Source: an uncultured bacterium
Lineage (GTDB): Bacteria; Elusimicrobiota; Elusimicrobia; Elusimicrobiales; Elusimicrobiaceae
NCBI GenBank assembly: GCA_949294095.1
Contig: CASFFZ010000001.1
Location: 62,001 to 126,000, forward strand
Reading direction: 5' to 3'
DNA length: 64,000 nucleotides
The notes under the pieces: generated by a model
Told to the model about the DNA's origin: nothing
Database searches by the model: none
Seen by the model: only the letters and a program-made list of their open reading frames with translations
Program-made: the position numbers and the translations under genes
In this document: one piece after another, positions 1-7,055 of the stretch
Position numbering within the stretch: the stretch's first letter is position 1
Layout: each line of letters begins with the position of its first letter

Positions 1-48
1 CAATACACCGTTTAAACGGCTGGAAAGCACTTGGTCTTGAATCGTCAT
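1..48 (-). CDS. N-terminal fragment of a gene running off the window, possibly threonine dehydratase
   Basis: An ATG on the minus strand opens a frame without a stop to the window edge, reading MTIQDQVLSSRLNGVL. It begins only 6 bp after the ridA stop, so it would be the next gene of the same transcript. The pattern of a short lead, spaced hydrophobics and RL-x-GV resembles the start of PLP-dependent threonine dehydratases, which commonly read RLKGVVRKTPL at this point. That would fit the context, because RidA destroys the enamine that threonine dehydratase makes. Sixteen residues cannot prove it, and the ribosome-binding site is weak. Confidence 0.3.
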   Translation of the reverse strand, partial: MTIQDQVLSSRLNGVL

Positions 49-54
49 AACCGT

Positions 55-432
55 CTATTTTTTGGCAATCGCTTCAATTTCTACCACACTGCCTTTGGGC
101 AAAGCCACCACCTGAATGGTGCTGCGGGCGGGCGGATTGTCTTTAAAGAAAGAAGCATACACCGCGTTCATTTCGGCAAATTTGGTCAAATCCGTCATAA
201 ATACCGTGGTTTTGACCACGTTTTTCAACGCGCAGCCGGCTTCTTTTAAGATGTTTTCCAAGTTTTTTAAAATCAGTTCGGTCTGCACCTGCACATCGCC
301 GCTGTAAATCTCGCCGGTTACGGGGTCAATCGGCAGAACGCCGGAAGTAAAAACGAAGCCGCCGTCTTCAATGGCCTGCGAATAAGGCCCGATGGCTTTG
401 GGCGCGTTGTTGGAATTGATGACTTTTTTCAT
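55..432 (-). CDS. ridA: RidA/YjgF enamine/imine deaminase
   Basis: The product has 125 residues, the usual size for the RidA (YjgF/YER057c/UK114) family. Members hydrolyse reactive 2-aminoacrylate and related enamines released by PLP enzymes, sparing other PLP proteins in the cytoplasm. Visible family features are the N-terminal NAPKAIGPYSQA block, the GVLPIDPVTGEI loop, the late Arg at about 103 (PARSTIQV) that binds the substrate carboxylate, and the C-terminal VEIEAIA with Glu118/120. The start is supported by GGAGAGG upstream and by a TTGACA promoter further up. It is probably cotranscribed with the fragment at the window edge. Confidence 0.93.
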   Translation of the reverse strand: MKKVINSNNAPKAIGPYSQAIEDGGFVFTSGVLPIDPVTGEIYSGDVQVQTELILKNLENILKEAGCALKNVVKTTVFMTDLTKFAEMNAVYASFFKDNPPARSTIQVVALPKGSVVEIEAIAKK

Positions 433-477
433 AAAACCCTCTCCAAATAAATTGGGGCGTAAATACCCATTTTTTAT

Positions 478-506
478 ATGGTATCAAGCACGGCGGGGGA
501 TGTCAA
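478..506 (-). promoter_or_regulatory. Promoter for ridA
   Basis: On the minus strand a perfect TTGACA (501-506) is followed after 17 bp by TACCAT (478-483), leaving a leader of about 40 nt before the ridA start, with a GGAGAGG site in it. The spacing is ideal for a housekeeping sigma factor; the -10 box matches consensus at four of six positions. Confidence 0.6.
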
Positions 507-539
507 ACAATTTTACGCAGCCGGCGGCTCAAAAGCGGT

Positions 540-569
540 TTGACGCAAAAAGTGCAAAAGTGTTATAAT
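540..569 (+). promoter_or_regulatory. Distal promoter upstream of the tRNA pair
   Basis: TTGACG (540-545), an 18-bp spacer and a perfect TATAAT (564-569) form a near-consensus plus-strand promoter. No ORF follows directly, so the nearest target is the tRNA-Lys/tRNA-Glu pair about 140 bp downstream, with a second promoter between them. Confidence 0.55.
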
Positions 570-614
570 AAAGTATCGGAAAGAAAGCTGCAACAACAAA
601 TAAAAATAAATTTC

Positions 615-644
615 TTGTGCGACAGCTTAAATTTGTAGTATAAT
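615..644 (+). promoter_or_regulatory. Proximal promoter for tRNA-Lys/tRNA-Glu
   Basis: TTGTGC (615-620), an 18-bp spacer and TATAAT (639-644) precede the tRNA-Lys gene by about 60 bp. Two tandem promoters would suit strong stable-RNA expression. Confidence 0.55.
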
Positions 645-706
645 ATTTCTGTTGGGTTTAACCCGATGCAAGATTAAACCCGGATCGTTTTTTTGACTGC
701 TTTTTA

Positions 707-778
707 GCGCTCGTAGCTCAGTGGTAGAGCATCCGCCTTTTAAGCGGGGGGCCGTGAGTTCAAGTCTCACCGGGCGCA
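707..778 (+). tRNA. tRNA-Lys (anticodon TTT)
   Basis: A 72-nt cloverleaf can be drawn by hand. The acceptor GCGCTCG pairs with CGGGCGC (one G-T). The D arm is GCTC/GAGC, the anticodon arm is TCCGC-CTTTTAA-GCGGG with TTT at the anticodon position, and the T arm is GTGAG-TTCAAGT-CTCAC. The discriminator is A and CCA is not encoded. It is followed 8 bp later by tRNA-Glu, so the two are surely cotranscribed. Confidence 0.95.
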
Positions 779-786
779 CTTTAAAT

Positions 787-858
787 GCCCTCTTCGTCTA
801 TCGGTTAGGACGTCGGATTTTCAATCCGAAAAGAGGAGTTCGATTCTCCTAGAGGGCG
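787..858 (+). tRNA. tRNA-Glu (anticodon TTC)
   Basis: The acceptor GCCCTCT pairs perfectly with AGAGGGC. The anticodon arm is TCGGA-TTTTCAA-TCCGA with TTC at the anticodon, and the T arm is GAGGA-GTTCGATTC-TCCT. The discriminator is G, as is typical of tRNA-Glu, and CCA is not encoded. It sits directly behind tRNA-Lys and is followed by a T-rich stretch and then a strong terminator. Confidence 0.95.
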
Positions 859-894
859 TTTTTTATTTTCCATTTAGCCGTTAGGCGTTTTACA

Positions 895-930
895 GGAAGA
901 GGCCGAGATCCCTCTTCCTTTTTTATTTTT
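895..930 (+). terminator. Intrinsic terminator of the tRNA operon
   Basis: GGAAGAGG (895-902) pairs with CCTCTTCC (911-918) around an 8-nt loop and is followed by TTTTTTATTTTT. This is a clear rho-independent terminator on the plus strand. Confidence 0.85.
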
Positions 931-961
931 CCCCTCTTTTTCCCTATGCTATAATAGCGGT

Positions 962-1036
962 ATGAACAAAACCCGGCTTGCCGTCGTTTATGCACGAACC
1001 GCGGCCGACACATCCTCCCGCCCCGAAGTACCTTAA
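962..1036 (+). pseudogene. 24-codon ORF resembling the very start of a serine recombinase
   Basis: A perfect TATAAT (950-955) lies 6 bp before an ATG that opens a 24-codon frame starting MNKTRLAVVYARTAADTSS. The (A/V)-x-YAR core is what serine recombinases show at their N-terminus, where the catalytic Ser normally follows; here a Thr occupies that region and the frame stops after 24 codons, just inside the converging msrBA gene. It sits directly behind a tRNA pair and a terminator, a common integration site. It may be the stub of a lost mobile-element gene, a small leaderless gene, or chance. Confidence 0.25.
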
Positions 1037-1887
1037 AAGCGCTTTACCCGGCGGTGGCAATACGGCTGCGCACCGGTGCGTTCATAGTAACGGTGGTGAT
1101 AATCTTCGGCCGGCCAAAAAGAAGAAGCTTTTGTTACCTGCGTAACAACGGGGTAGCCCTTGCTTCGCAATAAGGCAATGACCGCCAACGCCGTTTGGCG
1201 TTGGGCCTGGGTCGTGTAAAAAATTTCCGATCGGTACTGTGATCCCTCATCCGGCCCTTGGCGGTTGTGCTGGGTCGGGTCGTGGATTTCCATAAAACCT
1301 TTTACCAACGTTTCATAACTTACCTGTTTGGGATCAAACACAATCCGCACGGCTTCGGCATGGCCGGTAAGCTGCGAGCAAACTTGTTCGTAAGTGGGGT
1401 GCGGCTGGTAGCCGCCCGTATAGCCGGGCTCTATTTGCAAAATACCCGGGAAATTTTTCATCAGATGCTCTACCCCCCAAAAACAACCGCCCGCAAAAAT
1501 AGCCACCTCCCCCCGGGGGCTGGTGGTTTCTTGTCCGGCCGGCTGAAACACCAAAGACAGGGAATTGACGCAGTGGCGCACATTTTTGGCGGTTAAGTGT
1601 TCCCCCTCAAACACGTGGCCCAAATGCCCTGCGCACCGGGCGCATACAATTTCCGTCCGCACGCCGTCGGCATCCGGCACGCGCCTGACCGCGCCGGGGA
1701 TTTCATCGTCAAAGCTGGGCCAACCGCAGGCGGAGTTAAATTTGTCCTCGCTTCTGTACAGGGGCGCACCGCATTGGCGGCACAGATAACGACCCGCCGC
1801 TTTGTGGCGGTAGTATTTCCCGCTGAACGGGGGTTCCGTTCCTTTTTCCAGCAGGATGTGTTTTTCTTCCGGATTCAGGGGCTTCAT
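1033..1887 (-). CDS. msrBA: Bifunctional peptide methionine sulfoxide reductase, MsrB-MsrA fusion
   Basis: This 284-residue protein repairs oxidised methionine: MsrB reduces the R epimer, MsrA the S epimer. The MsrB half (about 5-115) has the two zinc CxxC pairs (Cys36/39 and Cys82/85), the GWPSF motif, and RHCVNSLSL with catalytic Cys106 (RYCINSASL in most members). The MsrA half (about 127-284) starts with [10 protein letters not shown], catalytic Cys135, followed by GYTGG and the DPTQ/GSQYRS segments. The B-A order is the reverse of the classical A-B pilB-type fusion but is well known. No signal peptide is evident, so it is probably cytoplasmic. GAGGTAACT precedes the start. Confidence 0.95.
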   Translation of the reverse strand: MKPLNPEEKHILLEKGTEPPFSGKYYRHKAAGRYLCRQCGAPLYRSEDKFNSACGWPSFDDEIPGAVRRVPDADGVRTEIVCARCAGHLGHVFEGEHLTAKNVRHCVNSLSLVFQPAGQETTSPRGEVAIFAGGCFWGVEHLMKNFPGILQIEPGYTGGYQPHPTYEQVCSQLTGHAEAVRIVFDPKQVSYETLVKGFMEIHDPTQHNRQGPDEGSQYRSEIFYTTQAQRQTALAVIALLRSKGYPVVTQVTKASSFWPAEDYHHRYYERTGAQPYCHRRVKRF

Positions 1888-1991
1888 AGTTACCTCTTTT
1901 TCATCCTATCCGTTTCCCGCGCCGCCGTCAAGCCGAAAAAGCGGGCTATGTTAATCCCGCCTTTCAGAAAAGCTATAATATAACCAGTTAT

Positions 1992-3080
1992 ATGAAAAAA
2001 TTTTTAAGTTTATTGTTTTGCCTCTTTGCCGCCGCCTGCAGTTCTATGATTCCTTATAAAGATCAGAATCTGGATTATCTGCAAGGCATTGAAAAAGATC
2101 CCGCCGCCTACCGCGGGCAGGTGGTGTCTTTTGGCGGCGAAGTAAAAGGCACCACCGAGGACACACTGCGCCTGCGGCTGGTGCTTAAAATAGATGCGCC
2201 TTTGTATTATTATGCTACCGGGAAAGGGAACGCCCTGTCGTATGAGCTGTTGCTGGTAACGTTTAACAAACGCTCCATGCCGGCCATGACGGGCATTAAA
2301 AAAGGACACGAAATAAAAGTATTGGCGCGGGTAAGCAGTTATGAAACGCGCAAAAATTTTACCGGAAAAGACATTGCCGTGCTGCATTTGCTGGCGTTTG
2401 CCATTTCCGACCGAACGCTGCACAAAGACTTCTTCCGCCCGGAAACGCCGGATCGCCAGTTATACGAATCTTGGAAAGAAGGGCGGCTGTTTTTTGAGGA
2501 ATCCGCCCAAGAAGTCATCGCCCGTTACCCCGTGCCGTCCGGGCAGGATATGCCGGTGCCGGTGTACGTGCCGCCGGCCCAAGCACCCGCTCCTGCGCCC
2601 GCAGCACCCGAGCCGGAAAAAGGCATTGTCTTTGACCCCGAAGAACCCACTTTTATCGTAGCGCCGCAAGAGCCGCAGCCGGAACCCGCCTCTTTGCCAA
2701 CATCCGCCGCCCCGGAAAGCGCGCCCGCCGGCGGGCAAGACCCGTCTTCCGGCAAAACGCTGCCCCCCGAAACCGAAAAAGGCGAGGAACAAACCGATCA
2801 ACTACCGCCGGCAACCGAACCCACGAACCAAGAAGCCGCCGCACAGGCCCCTGTTCCTTCCGATCCGGCCCCCGCGCAAGCTTTCCCGGAAAACGAGCCC
2901 GGGCAAACCTCGCAAGCGCCTACTCTTGTGCCCCCGGCCAAACAACCGCTCTCAACGCCGGACACGCCGCCGCAAACAAATGCGAAAGCCGCGGCCGATT
3001 CCCAGCCGCCAACCGCCGCGGTGCCGCAGGGTACTACAGCCCCGGCGGAAGCTTTGCCTTCATCAAGCGGCGCAGATTAA
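1992..3080 (+). CDS. Proline-rich lipoprotein with a Slp-like N-terminal domain
   Basis: The first 16 residues form a lipoprotein signal (MKKFLSLLFCLFAAAC) with acylated Cys16. Residues about 30-150 form a compact beta-rich domain whose opening, DPAAYRGQVVSFGGEV, recalls Slp-family outer-membrane lipoproteins; the match is weak. From about residue 185 to the end (362) the chain is almost wholly Pro, Ala, Glu and Gln, probably a disordered spacer crossing the periplasm or wall. A TATAAT box (1974-1979) lies 12 bp before the ATG with no Shine-Dalgarno site, so the mRNA leader would be only a few nucleotides. The function is unknown. Its 3' end overlaps the converging flavin-reductase-like gene by 47 bp. 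Confidence 0.75.
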   Translation: MKKFLSLLFCLFAAACSSMIPYKDQNLDYLQGIEKDPAAYRGQVVSFGGEVKGTTEDTLRLRLVLKIDAPLYYYATGKGNALSYELLLVTFNKRSMPAMTGIKKGHEIKVLARVSSYETRKNFTGKDIAVLHLLAFAISDRTLHKDFFRPETPDRQLYESWKEGRLFFEESAQEVIARYPVPSGQDMPVPVYVPPAQAPAPAPAAPEPEKGIVFDPEEPTFIVAPQEPQPEPASLPTSAAPESAPAGGQDPSSGKTLPPETEKGEEQTDQLPPATEPTNQEAAAQAPVPSDPAPAQAFPENEPGQTSQAPTLVPPAKQPLSTPDTPPQTNAKAAADSQPPTAAVPQGTTAPAEALPSSSGAD

Positions 3081-3576
3081 ATTTTTCGCCGTCTGCCCGG
3101 AAGGTACCGTCCCCCACCGCATGCACCATTCGCCCGTCCGCGCACGACGGGTTCTTCCACGCCTGCAAGGCCTTTAGCACAAAAATTCCATACGCCTGCC
3201 AAAACCGCTCCACCCGGCATTCCACGCACGCCAAGCAATCGGCCAACAGAGGCGCTTTGACTTGCGAAGCAGACAACGTACGCAGAGAAAATTTTTTAAA
3301 TTTATCCGTATCTTCTCCGCTTTCCATACCCAGCCGCACCGCCGTTTTGAGAAGGGCCGCCCCCGGCACGCACAGCACACATTCTTTGTATTTACGCAGC
3401 GCGCCAAACGAATGGTTCCAAGGCCCGGTGCACAAAGCAAAACGTCCGTCAAAGTCCAGCGGCATCGCCCAGGAAAGAGGCATTACATTGTTTTTTTGCC
3501 CGTCAAAGGTAGTAAGCAGCAAAAGCGGGCCGGGTTCTATAAACGTGAGCGCTTTTTCCAGTTTCACTTTTTTCAT
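3034..3576 (-). CDS. Flavin reductase-like FMN-binding split-barrel protein
   Basis: The product is 181 residues when started at the ATG preceded by AAGGAG. It begins with a split-barrel pattern (PGPLLLLTTFDGQKNNVMPLSWAMPLDFDGRFALCTGPWNHS), as in flavin-reductase-like proteins that bind FMN and pass electrons to small substrates or metals. The substrate cannot be told from sequence. Several Cys residues in the second half (DCLACVECRVERFW) are typical of this archaeal/anaerobe subfamily. It stands alone and ends in a 47-bp tail-to-tail overlap with the upstream lipoprotein gene. Confidence 0.75.
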   Translation of the reverse strand: MKKVKLEKALTFIEPGPLLLLTTFDGQKNNVMPLSWAMPLDFDGRFALCTGPWNHSFGALRKYKECVLCVPGAALLKTAVRLGMESGEDTDKFKKFSLRTLSASQVKAPLLADCLACVECRVERFWQAYGIFVLKALQAWKNPSCADGRMVHAVGDGTFRADGEKFNLRRLMKAKLPPGL

Positions 3577-3628
3577 ACTAGGCTCCTTGTTTTTTATTGT
3601 AGGCTTATTTGCCGGTAACGGCAAGGCC

Positions 3629-3657
3629 AAAAAATCCCGCTTACACAAGCGGGATTT
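3629..3657 (-). terminator. Terminator behind the pilin-like gene
   Basis: AAATCCCGCTT (3632-3642) pairs with AAGCGGGATTT (3647-3657). Read on the minus strand the stem is followed by a T run, placing it just behind the pilin-like gene that ends at 3673. Confidence 0.75.
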
Positions 3658-3672
3658 AAAAAACAGCTTTTA

Positions 3673-4248
3673 TTATTGATTTTCCGCCTCGCCCGACGGT
3701 GCAGGATCCGGCGCGGAAGCCGCATCCGCCTTTTTGCGCATTAAAAACGGCTCTATATAGGCAGTAAACTTATCGCACAGCCACCGGCCGGCCAGGCTGT
3801 CTGCTTCGCACGCAAATTGGGGCGACGGAAAAGAATCCGACAGCGTATAAGAAAAGAATTTTCCCGCGCGCACGGCATATATTTTACCGGCGGTTGCATC
3901 TTCCGCTACTTCTATGCCGAAAGAAAATCCCTCTCCCCCGTCTTGCAAATCCGGTTCCGCAAAGGCAAAAAAGCGCTCTTCGCCCGGTTCCGGCGCCGGC
4001 GCAAAAACGCCTTGTTCTTTTGCAATCTCGGAAATATACGGCTCCAGCCGCTGCCAATCGTCTGTATACGTTTTATGATTCAAAAAATACAAATTTTCAG
4101 CTATTACCACATTTACCAGCGCCGCCTCCGCCGCACCGGCTTTGGCGCGTTCCACCGTCCAAATATAATGCGGCGCCGCCAAAACGGCCAATACAACCGC
4201 GCCCCCCAACAGCCAGAGCATCCTTCTTCCCGAAAATTTCTTTTTCAT
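3673..4248 (-). CDS. Pilin-like membrane-anchored protein lacking the prepilin peptidase motif
   Basis: The 191-residue protein starts MKKKFSGRRM, then has one hydrophobic helix (about 10-30). After it comes ERAKAGAAEAALVNVVIAEN and LNHKTYTDDWQRLEPYI, which align with the corresponding part of the pilin encoded just upstream (ERMRIAEADTVIGSAV, FQRYTPYWHQL). It therefore looks like a type IV pilin by fold, but the GFTLxE processing site is absent, so PilD-type peptidase should not cut it and it would stay membrane-anchored. Two Cys near the C-terminus could form a disulphide. The start is chosen from AGGGGGG upstream. It could be a minor pilin, a decoy or an assembly chaperone. Confidence 0.6.
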   Translation of the reverse strand: MKKKFSGRRMLWLLGGAVVLAVLAAPHYIWTVERAKAGAAEAALVNVVIAENLYFLNHKTYTDDWQRLEPYISEIAKEQGVFAPAPEPGEERFFAFAEPDLQDGGEGFSFGIEVAEDATAGKIYAVRAGKFFSYTLSDSFPSPQFACEADSLAGRWLCDKFTAYIEPFLMRKKADAASAPDPAPSGEAENQ

Positions 4249-4272
4249 TTTTTCCCCCCTGTTTAATGATTG

Positions 4273-4301
4273 AAAACGGCTTGCTCTTGGCAAGCCGTTT
4301 T
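4273..4301 (-). terminator. Terminator/attenuator between the two pilin-family genes
   Basis: AAAACGGCTTGC pairs with GCAAGCCGTTTT and, on the minus strand, is T-rich behind the stem. It sits immediately after the 4305-4859 pilin stop and before the pilin-like gene, so it would limit read-through between the pair. Confidence 0.7.
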
Positions 4302-4304
4302 AAA

Positions 4305-4859
4305 TTAATTCCCTTCTATCTGAGGAACCATCGGATCCGGGCTTAACTCGGTAACGTGTTCCACCCCCATATAATCCACACAAATAGCCAAATCCTTCTC
4401 GTTGGCCCAATCCGGCACACAAACGGACTGTGTATCATCAAACGGACGAACAATCCGGTACGAATAATCGCTGTCGCCCACTCTTCTGGCCACCGCAAAC
4501 CAACGGCCCGTGGCGTCCTGTTCAAACGAAATGGCAAAGCCCTTGTTGGGGGTGCCGGAGCGCATGCCTCCGCGCGTATAGAAAATCGTATTTTCTTTGC
4601 CGTTGGCAAAATCGTTATCGGCTTTGGGGGTGCGCACCGCAATCGGCCCTGAATCCAACTGATGCCAATACGGCGTGTAGCGCTGGAACTTGATAAAAAC
4701 CCGCTCTTGCGACAAAACAGCCGATCCAATAACCGTATCCGCCTCGGCAATGCGCATCCGTTCAATAAAGCGCCCGTAATACATCACGGCAACGCTGGAC
4801 AAAATGGCAATGACAATTATTACTACTAACAACTCCAACAGGGTAAAGCCTTTTTTCAT
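4305..4859 (-). CDS. Type IV pilin/pseudopilin (PulG-like)
   Basis: A short leader MKK is followed by the class III signal G|FTLLELLVVIIVIAIL: cleavage after Gly4, Glu at +5 and a hydrophobic N-terminal helix. The 184-residue length is usual for a pseudopilin or minor pilin. After the helix the RIAEADTVIGSAVLSQE segment continues the long alpha-1 spine. Two Cys late in the chain (VCVPDW, AICVDY) are positioned like the D-region disulphide of type IV pilins. No assembly gene (ATPase, platform, secretin, prepilin peptidase) is adjacent. GGAGCG precedes the start. Confidence 0.9.
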   Translation of the reverse strand: MKKGFTLLELLVVIIVIAILSSVAVMYYGRFIERMRIAEADTVIGSAVLSQERVFIKFQRYTPYWHQLDSGPIAVRTPKADNDFANGKENTIFYTRGGMRSGTPNKGFAISFEQDATGRWFAVARRVGDSDYSYRIVRPFDDTQSVCVPDWANEKDLAICVDYMGVEHVTELSPDPMVPQIEGN

Positions 4860-4890
4860 ACGCGCTCCTGAAAAGTGGCGTAAACAGCTG

Positions 4891-5478
4891 TTACAAACTC
4901 ATAAACGTAGAAATGCCACCCATTACCATATCCACCGACATCAAAATCAGAATCATACCCGTCAGGCGTTCAATGGCAATTAACCCGCGTTTTCCCAACA
5001 ATTTACTCAGCGGGAACGAAGCCATTAAAATAGCCGAGTTAATAAGCGACGCCACCACCACCGCCCCCAGCGTAATCAGCTTATTGGACTGTTGGGCCGC
5101 CGTAATCATTACCATAGACAAGGCCGCCGGGCCGGCTACCAGCGGGATGGCCAGCGGCACGACAAACGGTTCGTCTTCTTTGGGGTCGTTTTTGGGTTCA
5201 TCTTCGCCGCCAAATACCAGTTTTACCGAAATAATAAACAAAATAATACCGCCCGCCATGCTCAGCGAATACTCATGAATGCCAAAAGCATGCAGGAACC
5301 ATTTGCCCATAAACAAAAACGCAATCATAATAAGCAGGGCTATACCCAGTTCGCGCAGCAATACGATTTTGCGTCGCTCCGGCGCCACTTTTTTAAGAGC
5401 GGCAATAAACAGCGGGATGTTGCCAAACCCGTCCATAACTAACGCCAGCGTGATGACAGATGAAATAAAAGAATCCAT
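4891..5478 (-). CDS. MarC/YhgN-family integral membrane protein
   Basis: A 195-residue protein with about six hydrophobic segments and the family signature near the N-terminus (LALVMDGFGNIPLF), where the usual motif is DPxGNxPxF. The MarC/UPF0056 family has no established transport activity; the old link to multiple antibiotic resistance was not supported. The central loop is highly charged (GGEDEPKNDPKEDEPF). The ATG at 5478 is preferred over an upstream GTG because AGGAAGGA lies 11 bp before it. An AT-rich stem (GGAGG-GATTTT-CCTCC) at 5527-5542 lies in the leader. Confidence 0.85.
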   Translation of the reverse strand: MDSFISSVITLALVMDGFGNIPLFIAALKKVAPERRKIVLLRELGIALLIMIAFLFMGKWFLHAFGIHEYSLSMAGGIILFIISVKLVFGGEDEPKNDPKEDEPFVVPLAIPLVAGPAALSMVMITAAQQSNKLITLGAVVVASLINSAILMASFPLSKLLGKRGLIAIERLTGMILILMSVDMVMGGISTFMSL

Positions 5479-5601
5479 ATAATACAAGTCCTTCCTATAC
5501 ACAAAGTAAGCTCCCTCATTTTACAAAGGAGGGATTTTCCTCCTATATAGTATAGCAAAATTACTACCGCTGCGGGCCGGCCGGGCGCTGGGAAACGATT
5601 T

Positions 5602-5630
5602 TTGTTCCGCGAATACATTTTTAGTAAGAT
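5602..5630 (+). promoter_or_regulatory. Promoter for the ClC gene, predicting a leaderless mRNA
   Basis: TTGTTC (5602-5607), exactly 17 bp, then TAAGAT (5625-5630). The ATG follows after 8 bp, so transcription should begin at or one base from the start codon. No Shine-Dalgarno sequence can fit. Confidence 0.6.
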
Positions 5631-5638
5631 ATTAGAAT

Positions 5639-7012
5639 ATGCTTAATGAACATAAAAATAATGTAATTAGCATTATCAAATGGTTTTTGCTGGCGTCCGC
5701 CATCGGGTGCATTGTAGGCGTATTGGATGCGGTGTTTCTAAAAATTTTAGACCGCGCCATTTCGTTTCGCAACGGCATTGCGCTTTTTTATATACCGCTT
5801 CCGTTTGTATTGTACGGCGTCGCTCTTTTGGGGCGAAAAGCCGCCAAACGCCATACCGACTATTCCACCGACGCCGTGATCAACAAAATCAATTCCTACC
5901 GCTCCATTTCTTTTATTTCTATTTTAAAAGGGTTTACCCTTTCCATCGTAACGATGGTAATGGGCGGATCCGCCGGGAAAGAAGCCCCCTGCGCGGATGT
6001 GGGGGCCGGCGTTTCTTCCATTTTGGCCCGTTGGGCGCGCATGAGTCCGCAAGACCAACGCAAAATGATGATTTGCGGCGTAAGTGCGGGGTTTGCGGGC
6101 GTATTTGGCGTGCCGATCTCCGGGGCGTTGTTTGGGCTGGAAGTATTGTGGGCGGGGCATATTTTTTATGAAGTGATGTTCCCCGCACTGGTGGCCGGCA
6201 TTACGGCTTTCCAGGTAACCTCCTTTTTGGGGGTGGATTATATTTACCACCCGCTTCATTTTGTGCCGGTTTTCTCGGAACAGTTCTTTTTAAAAATGAT
6301 TGTAGCCGGCATGTTCTTCGGGCTAATTTCCATTTTATTCATTGAAATTACCAAATTTACGCGGGTTGTTTTTCGCTATATTGCCCTTAAAACCCGGTTG
6401 TTTTGGGCGTGCGTAACGGGCGGGCTTTTGCTGGTGGCGGTGGGATATTTTATTTCGCCTCTTTATTTGGGGCTCGGGATGCCCGGCATTGAATCGGTGC
6501 TGGGCGGTGCGGCGCCGGAGTCCCCTTTTGGATTTCTGTACAAAATGATTACTACCTCCGTTACCTTTGCCGCCGGCGGCATTGGCGGCGTGGTAACGCC
6601 TATCTTTTTTGTGGGTGCACAGGCAGGCGCCATGCTGGCGGACTTTTTGCGCGTAGACAGCGCCACCCTGGCCGCCTTGGGGCTGGTGGCCGTCCTGGCG
6701 GGTACGGCAAACACCCCGCTTTCGGCCAGCATTATGGCCATTGAACTCTTCGGGGCGGACATTGCCCCATATGCCACGGTGGCCTGCGTGATCAGCTTTT
6801 TAGTAACCGGGCAGCAAAGCATTTACCCCAGCCAGCGCATTTCACTGGAAGGCGGCAAAACCGGCGACGCGCCGGACGCCTCTTTCTCCAATTACGACAG
6901 GCCCCTTCACACGGCTAAAATCCCTTACCGCAAAACCTTGTTTAAACAAGCTTTCAAAAAAATGGTAAAACACCTGATCCCCAACCCCAAAGGTTTTGAT
7001 GACGACAAATAA
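5639..7012 (+). CDS. ClC-family chloride channel/transporter
   Basis: A 457-residue, multi-helix membrane protein of the voltage-gated chloride channel (ClC) family, which moves Cl- or exchanges it for protons. GSAGKEAP at 110-117 corresponds to the GxGREGP filter motif, and Glu115 is the external gating glutamate. A later GGIGGVVTPIFFVGAQAGA corresponds to the GGIFAP motif with altered residues, and the helix-N region AGTANTPLSASIMAIELFG is well kept. No CBS domains follow. The Pro-for-Gly change in the filter and the VVTP variant make ion selectivity uncertain. It stands alone, divergent from marC. Confidence 0.9.
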   Translation: MLNEHKNNVISIIKWFLLASAIGCIVGVLDAVFLKILDRAISFRNGIALFYIPLPFVLYGVALLGRKAAKRHTDYSTDAVINKINSYRSISFISILKGFTLSIVTMVMGGSAGKEAPCADVGAGVSSILARWARMSPQDQRKMMICGVSAGFAGVFGVPISGALFGLEVLWAGHIFYEVMFPALVAGITAFQVTSFLGVDYIYHPLHFVPVFSEQFFLKMIVAGMFFGLISILFIEITKFTRVVFRYIALKTRLFWACVTGGLLLVAVGYFISPLYLGLGMPGIESVLGGAAPESPFGFLYKMITTSVTFAAGGIGGVVTPIFFVGAQAGAMLADFLRVDSATLAALGLVAVLAGTANTPLSASIMAIELFGADIAPYATVACVISFLVTGQQSIYPSQRISLEGGKTGDAPDASFSNYDRPLHTAKIPYRKTLFKQAFKKMVKHLIPNPKGFDDDK

Positions 7013-7042
7013 AAATCCCCGGCCGTTTAGGCCGGGGATTTT
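7012..7042. terminator. Bidirectional terminator between ClC gene and add
   Basis: AAAATCCCCGGCC (7012-7024) and GGCCGGGGATTTT (7030-7042) form a perfect 13-bp stem with a 5-nt loop. Symmetric A and T tails let it end transcription from both converging genes. Confidence 0.9.
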
Positions 7043-7055
7043 AAATGGCGGTTCA

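Noticed and set aside
3257..3679. Plus-strand frame opposite the flavin-reductase-like gene
   Set aside because: No motif and a basic, low-complexity translation; the minus-strand gene is well supported.
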